Source of the DNA: an uncultured Oscillospiraceae bacterium
GTDB taxonomy: Bacteria; Bacillota; Clostridia; Oscillospirales; Ruminococcaceae
DNA: 42,904 nucleotides
Direction: 5' to 3'
Assembly (NCBI GenBank): GCA_910577365.1
Contig: CAJTMU010000016.1
Location: 1-42,904 of the forward strand
In this document: positions 1 through 8,449 of the stretch, piece by piece
Position numbering within the stretch: position 1 is the stretch's first letter
Layout: each line of letters begins with the position of its first letter
Position numbers and translations under genes: made by a program
The notes under the pieces: generated by a model
Databases searched by the model: none
What the model saw: only the letters and a program-made list of their open reading frames with translations
Told to the model about the DNA's origin: nothing

Positions 1-60
1 ATTCATGTTAAAAAATATTTCTCAGAAATATTCAACTTTTTTGGGACTTAATTTGTCTTA

Positions 61-66
61 TATAAT
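61..66 (+). promoter_or_regulatory. Possible -10 box upstream of the ABC operon
   Basis: TATAAT lies about 107 bases before the first gene. The only -35-like hexamer nearby is TTGGGA at 41-46, with a spacer of 14, which is too short for a good sigma-A promoter. The assignment is tentative. Nothing else is recognisable in bases 1-172. Confidence 0.3.
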
Positions 67-172
67 GAGGAATAAAATATCGGCTGACATCACGTTTATA
101 GTTGAAAACAAAAATGTAGAACCAATCAACTGTACGCTGCCATTTGTCAACTGTGAATAAGGGGGCAGACGC

Positions 173-913
173 TTGGAGGATAATAAAAAACAGCCAAAAA
201 CAATGATTAGGGTGAAGAATCTTCGCAAGGAGTACCGTCTTGAGGACGATACCGTTGTGGCGCTGAAAAGGATAAACCTGGAAATAAAACAGGGTGAGAT
301 CTGCTGTATATTCGGTACGTCGGGATCGGGCAAGTCAACGCTGCTCAACCAGCTCGCGGGGCTTGAAAAGCCAACTTTCGGCGACGTTTTTATACGCGGC
401 GTTCCCATCACGCGGCTTTCGGAAAGAGAGCTTGCGGCTTTCAGACAGAAGCATATTGGATTCGTTTTTCAGTCCTATAACTTGCTTCCGTTCATGACCG
501 CCACAGAGAATGTTGCCATGCCGCTGATGTTCCGCGGTGAATCTAAAAGAAAGCGCATAAAAAAGGCTGTGGCAATATTAAAAAAAGTTGGTCTTGGCAA
601 CAGATTAAAGCATTATCCGCGGCAGATGTCGGGCGGTCAGCAGCAGCGCGTCGGTATCGCAAGGGCTTTTGTGGCAAAGCCCGACGTGGTTTTTGCAGAT
701 GAGCCTACGGGAAACCTTGACTCTAAAACGACCGTTGAGGTCATGGATATGATAAAGGCTTTTGCGAGAAGATTCAATCAAACGATAGTACTCGTTACAC
801 ATGACCCTGAGATGGCTCAGTACGCCGACAGGATTATTACGCTTGTCGACGGAAGAATTGTAAAAGAAACTATTAACAATAACGAAGGAGAACAACATGA
901 ACAAGCTATTTAA
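173..913 (+). CDS. ABC transporter ATPase, MacB/LolD type
   Basis: Cytoplasmic ATPase of an ABC system of the MacB/LolD (lipoprotein or peptide export-like) class. The Walker A motif GTSGSGKST is at residues 48-56. The signature MSGGQQQRVGIARA and Walker B DVVFADEPTGNLD follow; GNLD after Walker B is typical of this family. The TTG start at 173 is chosen because AGGGGGCA lies just upstream; the next start, ATG 203, has no site at usable distance. The last 17 bases overlap the following secreted-protein gene, and a matching FtsX-fold permease comes two genes later, so the three form one transport operon. These ATPases drive mechanotransmission rather than substrate passage through a channel. 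The substrate is unknown. Confidence 0.93.
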   Translation: MEDNKKQPKTMIRVKNLRKEYRLEDDTVVALKRINLEIKQGEICCIFGTSGSGKSTLLNQLAGLEKPTFGDVFIRGVPITRLSERELAAFRQKHIGFVFQSYNLLPFMTATENVAMPLMFRGESKRKRIKKAVAILKKVGLGNRLKHYPRQMSGGQQQRVGIARAFVAKPDVVFADEPTGNLDSKTTVEVMDMIKAFARRFNQTIVLVTHDPEMAQYADRIITLVDGRIVKETINNNEGEQHEQAI

Positions 914-3908
914 AGCAGCCGCGGCTTTTGCCGTAACCGCCGCGCTGCTTATTCCGCAGAGCGTTATAACATATGCTGAGCCAGCGGCGGCAGCGTCCAC
1001 GACTCCGGACGCGGTGCAGCCAGCTCCCGATAATACCGCGCCCGCAGATACCACACCATCCACCGAACCTGCGGATACCACACCGTCTACCGATCCCGCG
1101 AACCCTGACGGCGACAAGGATCCGATTGAAAAAATCAATCCCAGTAAGCCTGTATTAGTGGGATATACTCTTACAAATGACAGAAACAAACCCATAAACA
1201 GCGTTTCGCCCAACGGAGAGTTCAATATCGCGATAACCGTAAAGGATATCGGGCTTAAGACCTCCGACATAAAGGGAGCGTCGGATATCGATTTCATAAA
1301 GTCGGTGGACAGCTTCAGGGGAACGCTCAAAAACGTTGAGATAACCTCTCAGCCCGACGAGCTGCTTACATACAAGGCGACATTTGAAAAGTGCAAGTGG
1401 ATAGGCGGAAGCACGGATTTCGGCTTTATGACTGGCTTTCTGTCCCTCGGCAGCGATTACAAGGAAATGACCTTTGCAGTAAGAGAGTGCAAAGAAAGTT
1501 CCGGCGGCAATACACCCGACTACTCCACCGCCGAGCCGACTTTCCGCGTTACCGCGGAGCAGCCCGAAGCTCCCATAAAAGCGGGCGACGAGGGCACGAT
1601 AGAGTTCACGATAAAAAATCTCGGTTCCGTTGAGGCAGAGCGTGTGCTGGTAGAGATAAGCGCTTCCGACGATCTGCTTATTACCGACGGCACCGGTTCT
1701 CAGGATATCAATATCATTTATTCCGGCGGAACAGATACCGTCAGAGTGCGCTACAAAACAGGGGATAAGATAAGCTCCGCCAAGCAGACATTTACGGTAA
1801 ATCTGCGCTACTACTATGACAACGGAAACGGAGAAACTTCGGGCACTTCCACAAATACCGTAAACTTTGAATCCATTGTTTCCACGATAGAAAAGGTTTA
1901 TCCCGTTGTGCTTTCGGAGTTTGATCTCTCCGAGAAGCTTGTGGACGCCAACAAGGAGTATTCCGGTACGGTCACGCTTAAAAATATCGGCACGGCTGAT
2001 ATGAAGGGGCTGTTCATCAACTTCTCCAGCAGCGGCGATTTCATTCTGACCGGCGGAACAAGCACGGTTTTCGTGCCGGAGCTGGAAAAGGGAAGCTCCT
2101 ACAAAGTACCTATCAAAATAAAGACGCTTTCGGGCTTCAATAACCTTAAGCAGGATCTGTCCTTAAGCGTGAAGTATTCCTACACCGTGGGCAGCGAGGA
2201 CAGAGAGGGTACAGTAGAGAATACCTTTACTATGTTTGCGAATATGGAGTCAGCTTATGCTCCGCTTCCTGTGGTATCAATATCGGGACAGGAAACACCC
2301 GTTTCGGCGGGTCATAAGTACCGCTATAAGATAATAATTGAGAACAAGGGCGAGCTGGATATGGACAACGTTACTCTTAAGCTTAAGGGCGGCGAGGGTA
2401 TCAGCATCGCTTCTTCGGACGAATCCGCATTCATAGCGAAAATTCCCGCAGGCGGCAAGGAGTCTGTTCCCATGAGCTTTGAAACCGCGGCGGAGCTTGT
2501 AAGCTCTAAGATAGGTGTGGATATCGACATAAGTTATTTCTTTGAAAATAACGGCAAAAATGAGCAGGTATCCTCCTCTTCATCGGTTTCCATGGACGCC
2601 ATAGTTTCGGGCGCTCCGATAATCCGCATGACCGGCAACAGTTTAGGCAAAGCGGTTACCGCAAAGAACGAGTACGAATATACCCTTAATCTCACAAATT
2701 ACGGCGATATTGCGGTAAAGGACATTTATCTCAACCTGACCACCTCTGATTCTCTTTATATGCTTGAGGGTACGGAATACGCGCATGTTGATTCCATTGC
2801 CGCGGGCGCGACTGCTTCCGTAAAGGTGAAGTTCCGCACTACGGATACTATCACCTCTGCAAAACAATCCATACACGCAAAGATAACATATAGCTACGGT
2901 GTTACAAATGCCGAAAAGACTGCCGAGACCGACGGCGAGGTGAGCATTATCGCTGCGGGCGCGAGCGATCCTTCCTCATCCAACACCGCTGCTCCTAACG
3001 TAATTATCGGCGCATATAATATCGGCGCGGAGCAGATAGCGGCGGGCGATCCCTTTGATCTTAAGCTCGATCTGTACAACACCAGCTCGGCGCTGGGCGT
3101 TGAAAACCTTGTAATGACGGTAAATGCCAGCGGCGATATAAGCATATACGGCGGCGGCAACACTTTCTTCTATCCCACTATGGACGCTACGGGTACAATA
3201 TCCGAAACTATACCGCTCAAGGCTATGGCTACCGCGGATACCGGCACCTCTTCTGTTTCTATATCGCTCAAATATGATTATGTGGACAACGGCAACCGTC
3301 AGACCGTGACCAGTGAGCAGACCATCTTTGTACCCGTTTATCAGCCCGATAAGATGTCATTTGAAGTTCAGATACCCACTTATACGGTCATGGCGGGAAA
3401 TCAGGTGTATATCACCACGTCCTACCTGAATAAGGGCAGAAGCGCCATAGCCAACATCAAGGCGGAGCTTGTCGGTGAAATCGAGGCGCTCTCCACCTCC
3501 AAGGTTATCGGCACGGTGGACCCGGGCAAGAACGGCACGTTTGATTTTATCGTTACCCCCTATATGGCCGGCGAATGTTCGTTTACAATAAAGGTGACTT
3601 ATGAAGACTCTACCCTCACTGAGATAACCAAGGAGTTCCCCGTAAGCTTTATGGTAGAAGAGCAGATATGGGACGACCCGGGCAACTGGGGTGAATTCCC
3701 CATGACAATGGAGCCTGAGGGCAGCAGCGGTTTCCCGTGGCTCATTCTCTGGATAGGCATAGGCGTGCTTGCAGTGGGCGGCGTGGTTACTCTTATCGTG
3801 CTGCTTAATGTTAAGAAGAAAAAGAAGAAAAAGCTGACCGAGGCGGATATTGACTGGGAGGACGACCTGGACGACGTTCTGAACGATTCAAATGAAACTA
3901 AGGTCTGA
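897..3908 (+). CDS. Large membrane-anchored protein with CARDB/Ig-like repeats
   Basis: A protein of 1003 residues with a signal peptide (cleavage likely after Ala27), a Pro/Thr-rich linker at about 30-75, and a row of Ig-like units. Six similar units start near residues 222, 335, 455, 573, 699 and 815, each opening with a phrase of the type 'agd.y...i.lkNkG....v'. This is the pattern of CARDB/COG1361 cell-adhesion-related domains. One transmembrane helix (about 947-969) is followed by a run of lysines and an acidic cytoplasmic tail, so the bulk lies outside the cell. The gene sits between an ABC ATPase and an FtsX-type permease and overlaps the ATPase gene, which suggests it is the extracellular partner of that transporter. 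The exact role is unknown. The start has the SD AAGGAGAA. Confidence 0.85.
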   Translation: MNKLFKAAAAFAVTAALLIPQSVITYAEPAAAASTTPDAVQPAPDNTAPADTTPSTEPADTTPSTDPANPDGDKDPIEKINPSKPVLVGYTLTNDRNKPINSVSPNGEFNIAITVKDIGLKTSDIKGASDIDFIKSVDSFRGTLKNVEITSQPDELLTYKATFEKCKWIGGSTDFGFMTGFLSLGSDYKEMTFAVRECKESSGGNTPDYSTAEPTFRVTAEQPEAPIKAGDEGTIEFTIKNLGSVEAERVLVEISASDDLLITDGTGSQDINIIYSGGTDTVRVRYKTGDKISSAKQTFTVNLRYYYDNGNGETSGTSTNTVNFESIVSTIEKVYPVVLSEFDLSEKLVDANKEYSGTVTLKNIGTADMKGLFINFSSSGDFILTGGTSTVFVPELEKGSSYKVPIKIKTLSGFNNLKQDLSLSVKYSYTVGSEDREGTVENTFTMFANMESAYAPLPVVSISGQETPVSAGHKYRYKIIIENKGELDMDNVTLKLKGGEGISIASSDESAFIAKIPAGGKESVPMSFETAAELVSSKIGVDIDISYFFENNGKNEQVSSSSSVSMDAIVSGAPIIRMTGNSLGKAVTAKNEYEYTLNLTNYGDIAVKDIYLNLTTSDSLYMLEGTEYAHVDSIAAGATASVKVKFRTTDTITSAKQSIHAKITYSYGVTNAEKTAETDGEVSIIAAGASDPSSSNTAAPNVIIGAYNIGAEQIAAGDPFDLKLDLYNTSSALGVENLVMTVNASGDISIYGGGNTFFYPTMDATGTISETIPLKAMATADTGTSSVSISLKYDYVDNGNRQTVTSEQTIFVPVYQPDKMSFEVQIPTYTVMAGNQVYITTSYLNKGRSAIANIKAELVGEIEALSTSKVIGTVDPGKNGTFDFIVTPYMAGECSFTIKVTYEDSTLTEITKEFPVSFMVEEQIWDDPGNWGEFPMTMEPEGSSGFPWLILWIGIGVLAVGGVVTLIVLLNVKKKKKKKLTEADIDWEDDLDDVLNDSNETKV
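1044..1097 (+). repeat. Two tandem 27-bp repeats in the Pro/Thr linker
   Basis: Bases 1044-1070 and 1071-1097 encode two copies of the peptide ADTTPST(E/D)P. They differ at only a few positions. They lie in the low-complexity stalk just after the signal peptide, where copy-number change would keep the reading frame. Confidence 0.75.
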
Positions 3909-3923
3909 CCCGAAAGGACAGCT

Positions 3924-5309
3924 ATGAAATTAGGAGACATGATTAAAATCTGCCTTCAGAACCTGCTGCGCCGAAAGAGCCGTACCATTCTTACGGTTCT
4001 CGGCGTTGTGGTGGGCTGCTGCGCTATTGTAACAATGCTGTCCATCGGTATAGGAGTGCAGAATTCACAGGAAATTATGCTTCAGGGCATGGGCGATCTT
4101 ACCCTTATCGAGGTTTATGGCAACGGCACAAAGGCGGAGCTTAACGATGAGGCTCTGAGGAAATTCGAGAATATTCCCTACACGGATGTGGCAATAGGAA
4201 AAACACGCCTTGAAAACATCGGCTTTGATATATACGCGGGAGAAAACCGGCGGTATAGTCTGAGTTGGGCACAGGTCATAGGCATGAACGCGGACGCGAT
4301 GGAAAAATTCGGGCTGGAACTTGTCGAGGGAAGCTTTCCCAAAAATGATTTTGAGGTTTTGGCAGGTCAGAAAACCGTCTACAACTTTATGGATACGGAG
4401 CGCCCCGACGGTCAGAATCGCATAGATCTGTGGGATTATATGTACACACAGACTCCCGAGGGATATTATGAATATAATCCTGACGCGGAGCTGCCCGACC
4501 CGTTTTTCAATATACTCAACCAGAAGCTGGAAATGGAGCTGTACAGTTACGAAGATTATGACAACAAATTCACGCAGGAAATCAAGATATGCGGCGTTCT
4601 TAAAGAGGATCAGAATAAGGATTACGCCACAAGCGAAGGTCTGATTTTCGTTACAAAAGACCTTAAGGCTATCCAGAAGATGGTTTATCCTACCAGCAAT
4701 CAGCAGAAAACCACCTATGACGAGATATACGTCAAGGCGACGGACATCTCAAAGGTGGCAGACGTTGAGGAGGAAATAAAGGCTTTGGGATACTCCACAT
4801 GGTCTATGGAATCTATCCGCAAGCCGCTTGAGGAGCAGGCGCGTCAGCAGCAGATGATGTTCGGCGGACTGGGCGCTGTGTCGCTGTTCGTCGCGGCACT
4901 GGGCATTACAAACACAATGATAATGTCGGTTTCCGAGAGAACTCGCGAGATAGGCGTTATGAAAGCACTTGGCTGTTATCTCGGCAATATCCGCGCGACA
5001 TTCCTTATGGAGGCGGGATTTGTCGGTCTTATCGGAGGAATTATCGGTTCGATAATAAGCTACATCATTTCGATAGTAATAAATGTTGTCTCAACACAGA
5101 CGGATCTGTCCGCGGCTCAGAATATTCAGGAGTGGTTCGGAATGATAATCGGGGTAATGAATCCCGAAAGCAGCCCCGTTTCAATAGTACCTCTATGGCT
5201 TGCGGGCTTCGCGATACTTTTCTCGATAATTATCGGTCTTGGCTCGGGATTTTATCCCGCAAACAAGGCGGTGCATATTTCGGCGCTTGAGGCTATTAAG
5301 CGAGAATGA
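3924..5309 (+). CDS. ABC transporter permease, FtsX/MacB fold
   Basis: A 461-residue permease with the MacB layout: one transmembrane helix near residues 21-43 after an NLLRRKSRTILT motif, a large extracellular domain (about 45-310), then three helices near 312-333, 362-385 and 421-445. The cytoplasmic phrase SERTREIGVMKALG between helices 2 and 3 is the conserved coupling segment of this family. SD GAAAGGACAG precedes the ATG. It follows the Ig-repeat protein by 15 bases and a strong terminator lies 22 bases downstream, so it closes the operon. The family exports peptides, lipoproteins or drugs, or regulates cell-wall enzymes. The substrate here cannot be read from the sequence. Confidence 0.93.
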   Translation: MKLGDMIKICLQNLLRRKSRTILTVLGVVVGCCAIVTMLSIGIGVQNSQEIMLQGMGDLTLIEVYGNGTKAELNDEALRKFENIPYTDVAIGKTRLENIGFDIYAGENRRYSLSWAQVIGMNADAMEKFGLELVEGSFPKNDFEVLAGQKTVYNFMDTERPDGQNRIDLWDYMYTQTPEGYYEYNPDAELPDPFFNILNQKLEMELYSYEDYDNKFTQEIKICGVLKEDQNKDYATSEGLIFVTKDLKAIQKMVYPTSNQQKTTYDEIYVKATDISKVADVEEEIKALGYSTWSMESIRKPLEEQARQQQMMFGGLGAVSLFVAALGITNTMIMSVSERTREIGVMKALGCYLGNIRATFLMEAGFVGLIGGIIGSIISYIISIVINVVSTQTDLSAAQNIQEWFGMIIGVMNPESSPVSIVPLWLAGFAILFSIIIGLGSGFYPANKAVHISALEAIKRE

Positions 5310-5330
5310 TTTGTTATGGGCAGTTTATAA

Positions 5331-5371
5331 ATGCCGCGGCGTGGATTTTAATTTGCGCCGCGGCATTTTTT
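5331..5371 (+). terminator. Rho-independent terminator of the ABC operon
   Basis: Perfect 11-bp stem: 5331-5341 (ATGCCGCGGCG) pairs with 5356-5366, followed by a T run to 5371. Confidence 0.9.
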
Positions 5372-5381
5372 CGTCAGGCTC

Positions 5382-5410
5382 TTGACAAGTGAAAAGGAAG
5401 ATATTATAAT
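5382..5410 (+). promoter_or_regulatory. Sigma-A promoter of the VOC gene
   Basis: TTGACA at 5382-5387, 17-base spacer, TATAAT at 5405-5410. It lies just after the terminator and 42 bases before the next ATG. Confidence 0.9.
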
Positions 5411-5452
5411 TATACTTGTAAAGATTTTTAATGGTTTTTCTGGAGAGGTGTA

Positions 5453-5974
5453 ATGGAGAAAAAGAAAATTGAGGTTATCCCGTATCTCTCATTCAGCGGG
5501 AATTGCGAGGAAGCGCTGAATACTTATATAAAGGCGTTCGGCGGGGAGATTCACTATATGTCCCGATGGACAGAGGAGACGTTTGACATTACACCCGAGC
5601 AAATCGGAAAAGTAATGCATGTGGGTTTTTCTATCGGCGGAACGCGCATGGCGGCGGGAGATGACTTTGACGGCTCGGGAGTGAATACGGATATAAAGCT
5701 GATGGTACATATGGATTCCGAGGAAGAAGCGCTGCATACAATATCTGTGCTGGCGGAGAGCGGGAGCGTGCTCTCTCCGCTGAAGCCTCACCCCAAACCC
5801 GACGACGGTGGCTGTGGCTCTGTGATAAAAGATCGCTTCGGGTTTACATGGATAATTACGTGTCCTAATCCCGCTAAGAAAAAGGGGCGGATAAAATATT
5901 GGCGGAAAGTCATTTGTTCCAGTATGAGCCACGCGATAAATGCCGGATGCGAAAAAACTTCAATACCCCCTTGA
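5453..5974 (+). CDS. VOC superfamily protein, PhnB/glyoxalase-like
   Basis: Residues 1-143 match the PhnB-like VOC fold: the opening VIPYLSFSGNCEEALNTYIKAFGG, the central MHVGFSIGGTRMAAGDD, and the closing DRFGFTWIITCPNP. Such proteins are small cytoplasmic metalloenzymes or binding proteins of mostly unknown substrate. SD GGAGAGG precedes the ATG. The family normally ends soon after CPNP. Here about 30 further residues of atypical, basic and Cys-containing sequence follow, and the stop codon overlaps the TTGACA of the next promoter. A TAA in another frame lies just after the CPNP codons, so the tail may result from a small indel. No catalytic role is assigned. Confidence 0.85.
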   Translation: MEKKKIEVIPYLSFSGNCEEALNTYIKAFGGEIHYMSRWTEETFDITPEQIGKVMHVGFSIGGTRMAAGDDFDGSGVNTDIKLMVHMDSEEEALHTISVLAESGSVLSPLKPHPKPDDGGCGSVIKDRFGFTWIITCPNPAKKKGRIKYWRKVICSSMSHAINAGCEKTSIPP

Positions 5975-5999
5975 CAAATTAGAAAATATATGTTATACT
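5971..5999 (+). promoter_or_regulatory. Sigma-A promoter of the T-box/trpXYZ operon
   Basis: TTGACA at 5971-5976, 17-base spacer, TATACT at 5994-5999. The -35 box contains the stop codon of the preceding VOC gene. Confidence 0.92.
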
Positions 6000-6039
6000 A
6001 TAACTGTGGTATACTACAAAAATATTGTGAGATTAAACC

Positions 6040-6304
6040 TGTGAGCAGGAGAAGTAAGCATTGTCAAAGCCTTACAGAGAGCCGCCGTTGGTGGAAACGC
6101 GGCAGGATAGCTTTGCTGAATGGACCTGCGAGGGCAAACCGAAAAACTTTTATTGAGTAGGGGCGACGTATCGCGCGTTAAGCGAAACCGTTTTGCCGTG
6201 ATAAAAGCGGCAGCGCGGGCAGAGTGCGTCCGTATGGACGAATTTGGGTGGTATCGCAGGATAGAAGTATCTTGTCCCATGTTAAGCAGGGGGCAAGTTT
6301 TTTT
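6040..6304 (+). promoter_or_regulatory. Tryptophan T-box leader (specifier UGG)
   Basis: Stem I base: GCAGG (6045-6049) pairs with CCTGC (6125-6129). CAAAGC (6065-6070) pairs with GCTTTG (6110-6115). The internal loop holds TGAATGGACC with the specifier TGG at 6121-6123, the tryptophan codon. The apical part has the family's AGAGAG and GTTGGTGGAAA phrases. The T-box proper, GGGTGGTATCGC, is at 6246-6257, and its TGGT bulge would pair with the acceptor end of tRNA-Trp. A terminator follows: CTTGTCCC (6271-6278) with GGGGCAAG (6290-6297), then seven T. Uncharged tRNA-Trp would favour the antiterminator, so the importer downstream is expected to turn on under tryptophan starvation. Confidence 0.93.
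6271..6304 (+). terminator. T-box attenuator terminator
   Basis: An 8-bp stem with one G-T pair (6271-6278 with 6290-6297), followed by TTTTTTT. It is the OFF state of the tryptophan T-box. Confidence 0.88.
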
Positions 6305-6395
6305 ATGCCCCGGGAGGGTGTTGAAGACGCCCTTTGATAAAATGCCGCATAAAAAATAAATGGCGGCAAAGACTTATTTACGGGAGGAACATAAT

Positions 6396-7403
6396 ATGAA
6401 AACCTTAAAGAAAATTATCTCGGCAGCGGCTGCACTTGGCATGGCGCTGACAATGACATCGGCTTTAACAGGCTGCAAAAATGATGATGTAAACAGTGGG
6501 AACGACGAAATGCTTAACATAGGCGTTATTCAGTTTGCTGCGCACCCTTCTCTTGACAACTGCTACAGCGGTATAGAGCAGGGGCTAATGGCAAGCGAAT
6601 ACGCGGACAGGATAAAGATTGATCTTCAGAACGGAAACGGCGACACCGCCGCCTGCGACAGCATTGCGGGCAGTATGGTAAGCAAGAATTATGATATGAT
6701 ATTCGCTATTGCCACCCCCGCTGCACTTTCCGCATATTCGGCGGCGCAGAACAGCGATATACCCGTTATTTTCTGCGCGGTTAGCGATCCCATTGAAGCG
6801 GGGCTTACCGAAAGCTTTGACGCGGGCATAAAGAACTGTGTCGGCACATCCGATATTCTGGAGCTTGACAAGCAGGTAGAGCTTATTCAAACGCTCCAGC
6901 CCGACGTTAAATCTATCGGCGTGCTTTACACCACAACCGAGGCGAACTCGCTGTCGCATCTCGCATCTCTTAAGGAGATATGCGCTCCACTTGGCATAGA
7001 TGTGGTGGAGCAGGGCGTTTCGGGCGCGGCGGATATTCCTCAGGCGGCGACCTCTCTTGCGAGCAAGGTGGACTGCATAAACAACTTTACCGACAATAAC
7101 GTTGTAAATAATCTCAGCACGCTTCTTGAAAAGGCTGACGCGGCGGGTATACCTGTGTACGGCTCGGAGATAGAGCAGGTAAAGAACGGCTGTCTGGCTT
7201 CTGTTTCGATAGATTATGTCGCTCTTGGAGCAAAGACCGCGGAAATGGGCGTTGAGGTGCTTGGCGGCGCAAAGTGCGAGGAGATGGCGGTAGGCAAGAT
7301 ATCCGAGGGCACTCCCGTTGTAAACACCGAAGTGATGGAGAAGTTTTCCATAACGCTCCCCGACAGCCTTGCGGACGCGGAGCAGGTAGAAACAAATAAA
7401 TAA
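6396..7403 (+). CDS. trpX: Tryptophan ABC transporter substrate-binding lipoprotein
   Basis: A 335-residue lipoprotein of the COG2984 periplasmic-binding-like family. The signal peptide ends in the lipobox LTGC with the lipidated Cys27. The mature part starts with the family's NIGVIQFAAHPSLDNCYSGIEQGL and continues with DIIFAIATPAA-like and VIFCAVSDPIEAGL phrases. The start is ATG 6396 with SD GGGAGG at 6382-6387; an in-frame ATG at 6360 has no SD. The TGG-specifier T-box upstream and the COG4120 permease and COG1101 ATPase downstream identify this as TrpX of a TrpXYZ importer rather than a generic member. It would bind tryptophan on the outer face of the membrane. The assignment rests mostly on the regulatory context. 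Confidence 0.88.
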   Translation: MKTLKKIISAAAALGMALTMTSALTGCKNDDVNSGNDEMLNIGVIQFAAHPSLDNCYSGIEQGLMASEYADRIKIDLQNGNGDTAACDSIAGSMVSKNYDMIFAIATPAALSAYSAAQNSDIPVIFCAVSDPIEAGLTESFDAGIKNCVGTSDILELDKQVELIQTLQPDVKSIGVLYTTTEANSLSHLASLKEICAPLGIDVVEQGVSGAADIPQAATSLASKVDCINNFTDNNVVNNLSTLLEKADAAGIPVYGSEIEQVKNGCLASVSIDYVALGAKTAEMGVEVLGGAKCEEMAVGKISEGTPVVNTEVMEKFSITLPDSLADAEQVETNK

Positions 7404-7411
7404 CTCGGCTT

Positions 7412-7461
7412 AAGGCAACTCCGCGCAAAGATGTCATATGCGCTTTGCGCGGAGCTGCCTT
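7412..7461 (+). repeat. Long hairpin between trpX and trpY
   Basis: 7412-7430 pairs with 7443-7461: 18 of 19 positions match (one A/C mismatch) around a 12-base loop. There is no T run after it, so it is unlikely to be a full terminator. It begins 9 bases after the trpX stop and ends 31 bases before trpY. Confidence 0.85.
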
Positions 7462-7492
7462 GAACGCCGTTTCAACTGTCTCGGGGGTCGAC

Positions 7493-8449
7493 ATGAATTT
7501 TATTGTTAATATTCTGATTGGAATCGTTGAGGAGGGGCTGATGTACGCGCTCCTCGCGATGGGTATGTATATAACATACAGCATACTGGATTTTCCCGAT
7601 TTGTCCGTGGACGGAACGTTCCCTTTGGGGGCGGTGCTTACGGGCGTGCTGATACTGCATGGGGTGAATCCGTGGCTGTGTCTGCTGATATCGTTTGCGG
7701 CAGGCATGCTGGCGGGAACGCTTACGGGGCTTATGAACGTAAAGCTGAAAATAATTCCGCTGCTGTGCGGGATAATTATGTACACCGCAATGCTTTCAGT
7801 TAATCTCGTTATAATAAGGACGGGAACAAACGGCGGCGCGATAGCCTCTTTCTTTACAAAGAAAACGGTTTTCAATTCCGTTCCCGCGTCGGTCATTCCC
7901 GAAAGAATAGGCGGATTTTATCTCAGAACGGTTATAATCTCCCTGATATTGGTGATAGTATGCAAGGTGCTGGTTGACCTCTATCTGAAGACGAAAAACG
8001 GCTTGCTGCTGCGCGCTACTGGCGATAACGAAAAGTATGCCGTAATGCTTGGCAAAGACCCCGGAAGCATGAAAATATTTGGACTGGCGCTTGGAAACGG
8101 CTTTGCGGCGCTGGCGGGTTCGGTGATAGCCCAGAATAAGGGCAGCGCCGACCAGCAGATGGGGATAGGCATGGTAGTTCTCGGGCTGGCTTCGGTCATT
8201 ATAGGTCTCAGCATTTTCAAGCGGGTAAAGCTTCTGAAGGGTACTACCATGGTGATTCTGGGCAGCCTTATTTACAAGGCGAGCTATCAGATTGTTCTGG
8301 AGCTTGGTCTGCCCACGGAGTGGAACAATTTTATCAAGGCGGTCATATTCCTTATCGCGCTTGTTATCGGCGGCGATCAGATCCATAAGCTGGTCAGGGG
8401 TCTGCTGAAGCGTCCGAGAAAGGAGGGGGAAAATGTTAGAGCTGAATAA
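7493..8449 (+). CDS. trpY: Tryptophan ABC transporter permease
   Basis: A 318-residue integral membrane protein of the COG4120 (branched-chain permease-like) family. Several hydrophobic segments run from residue 1 onward (IVNILIGIVEEGLMYALLAMGMYITYSILDF), and the conserved DLSVDGTFPLGA phrase follows the first one. The ATG at 7493 is preferred, with GGGGG just before it. A frame-open TTG at 7445 falls inside the intergenic hairpin and would add an atypical leader. It overlaps the ATPase gene by 17 bases, which implies translational coupling. It would form the membrane channel of the tryptophan importer. Confidence 0.9.
   Translation: MNFIVNILIGIVEEGLMYALLAMGMYITYSILDFPDLSVDGTFPLGAVLTGVLILHGVNPWLCLLISFAAGMLAGTLTGLMNVKLKIIPLLCGIIMYTAMLSVNLVIIRTGTNGGAIASFFTKKTVFNSVPASVIPERIGGFYLRTVIISLILVIVCKVLVDLYLKTKNGLLLRATGDNEKYAVMLGKDPGSMKIFGLALGNGFAALAGSVIAQNKGSADQQMGIGMVVLGLASVIIGLSIFKRVKLLKGTTMVILGSLIYKASYQIVLELGLPTEWNNFIKAVIFLIALVIGGDQIHKLVRGLLKRPRKEGENVRAE

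Noticed and set aside
6315..6333. Second terminator after the T-box
   Set aside because: AGGGTG/CGCCCT is short and not followed by a T run.
6120..6359. A 79-codon plus-strand frame in the trp leader
   Set aside because: It lies within the T-box RNA, whose structure explains the sequence.
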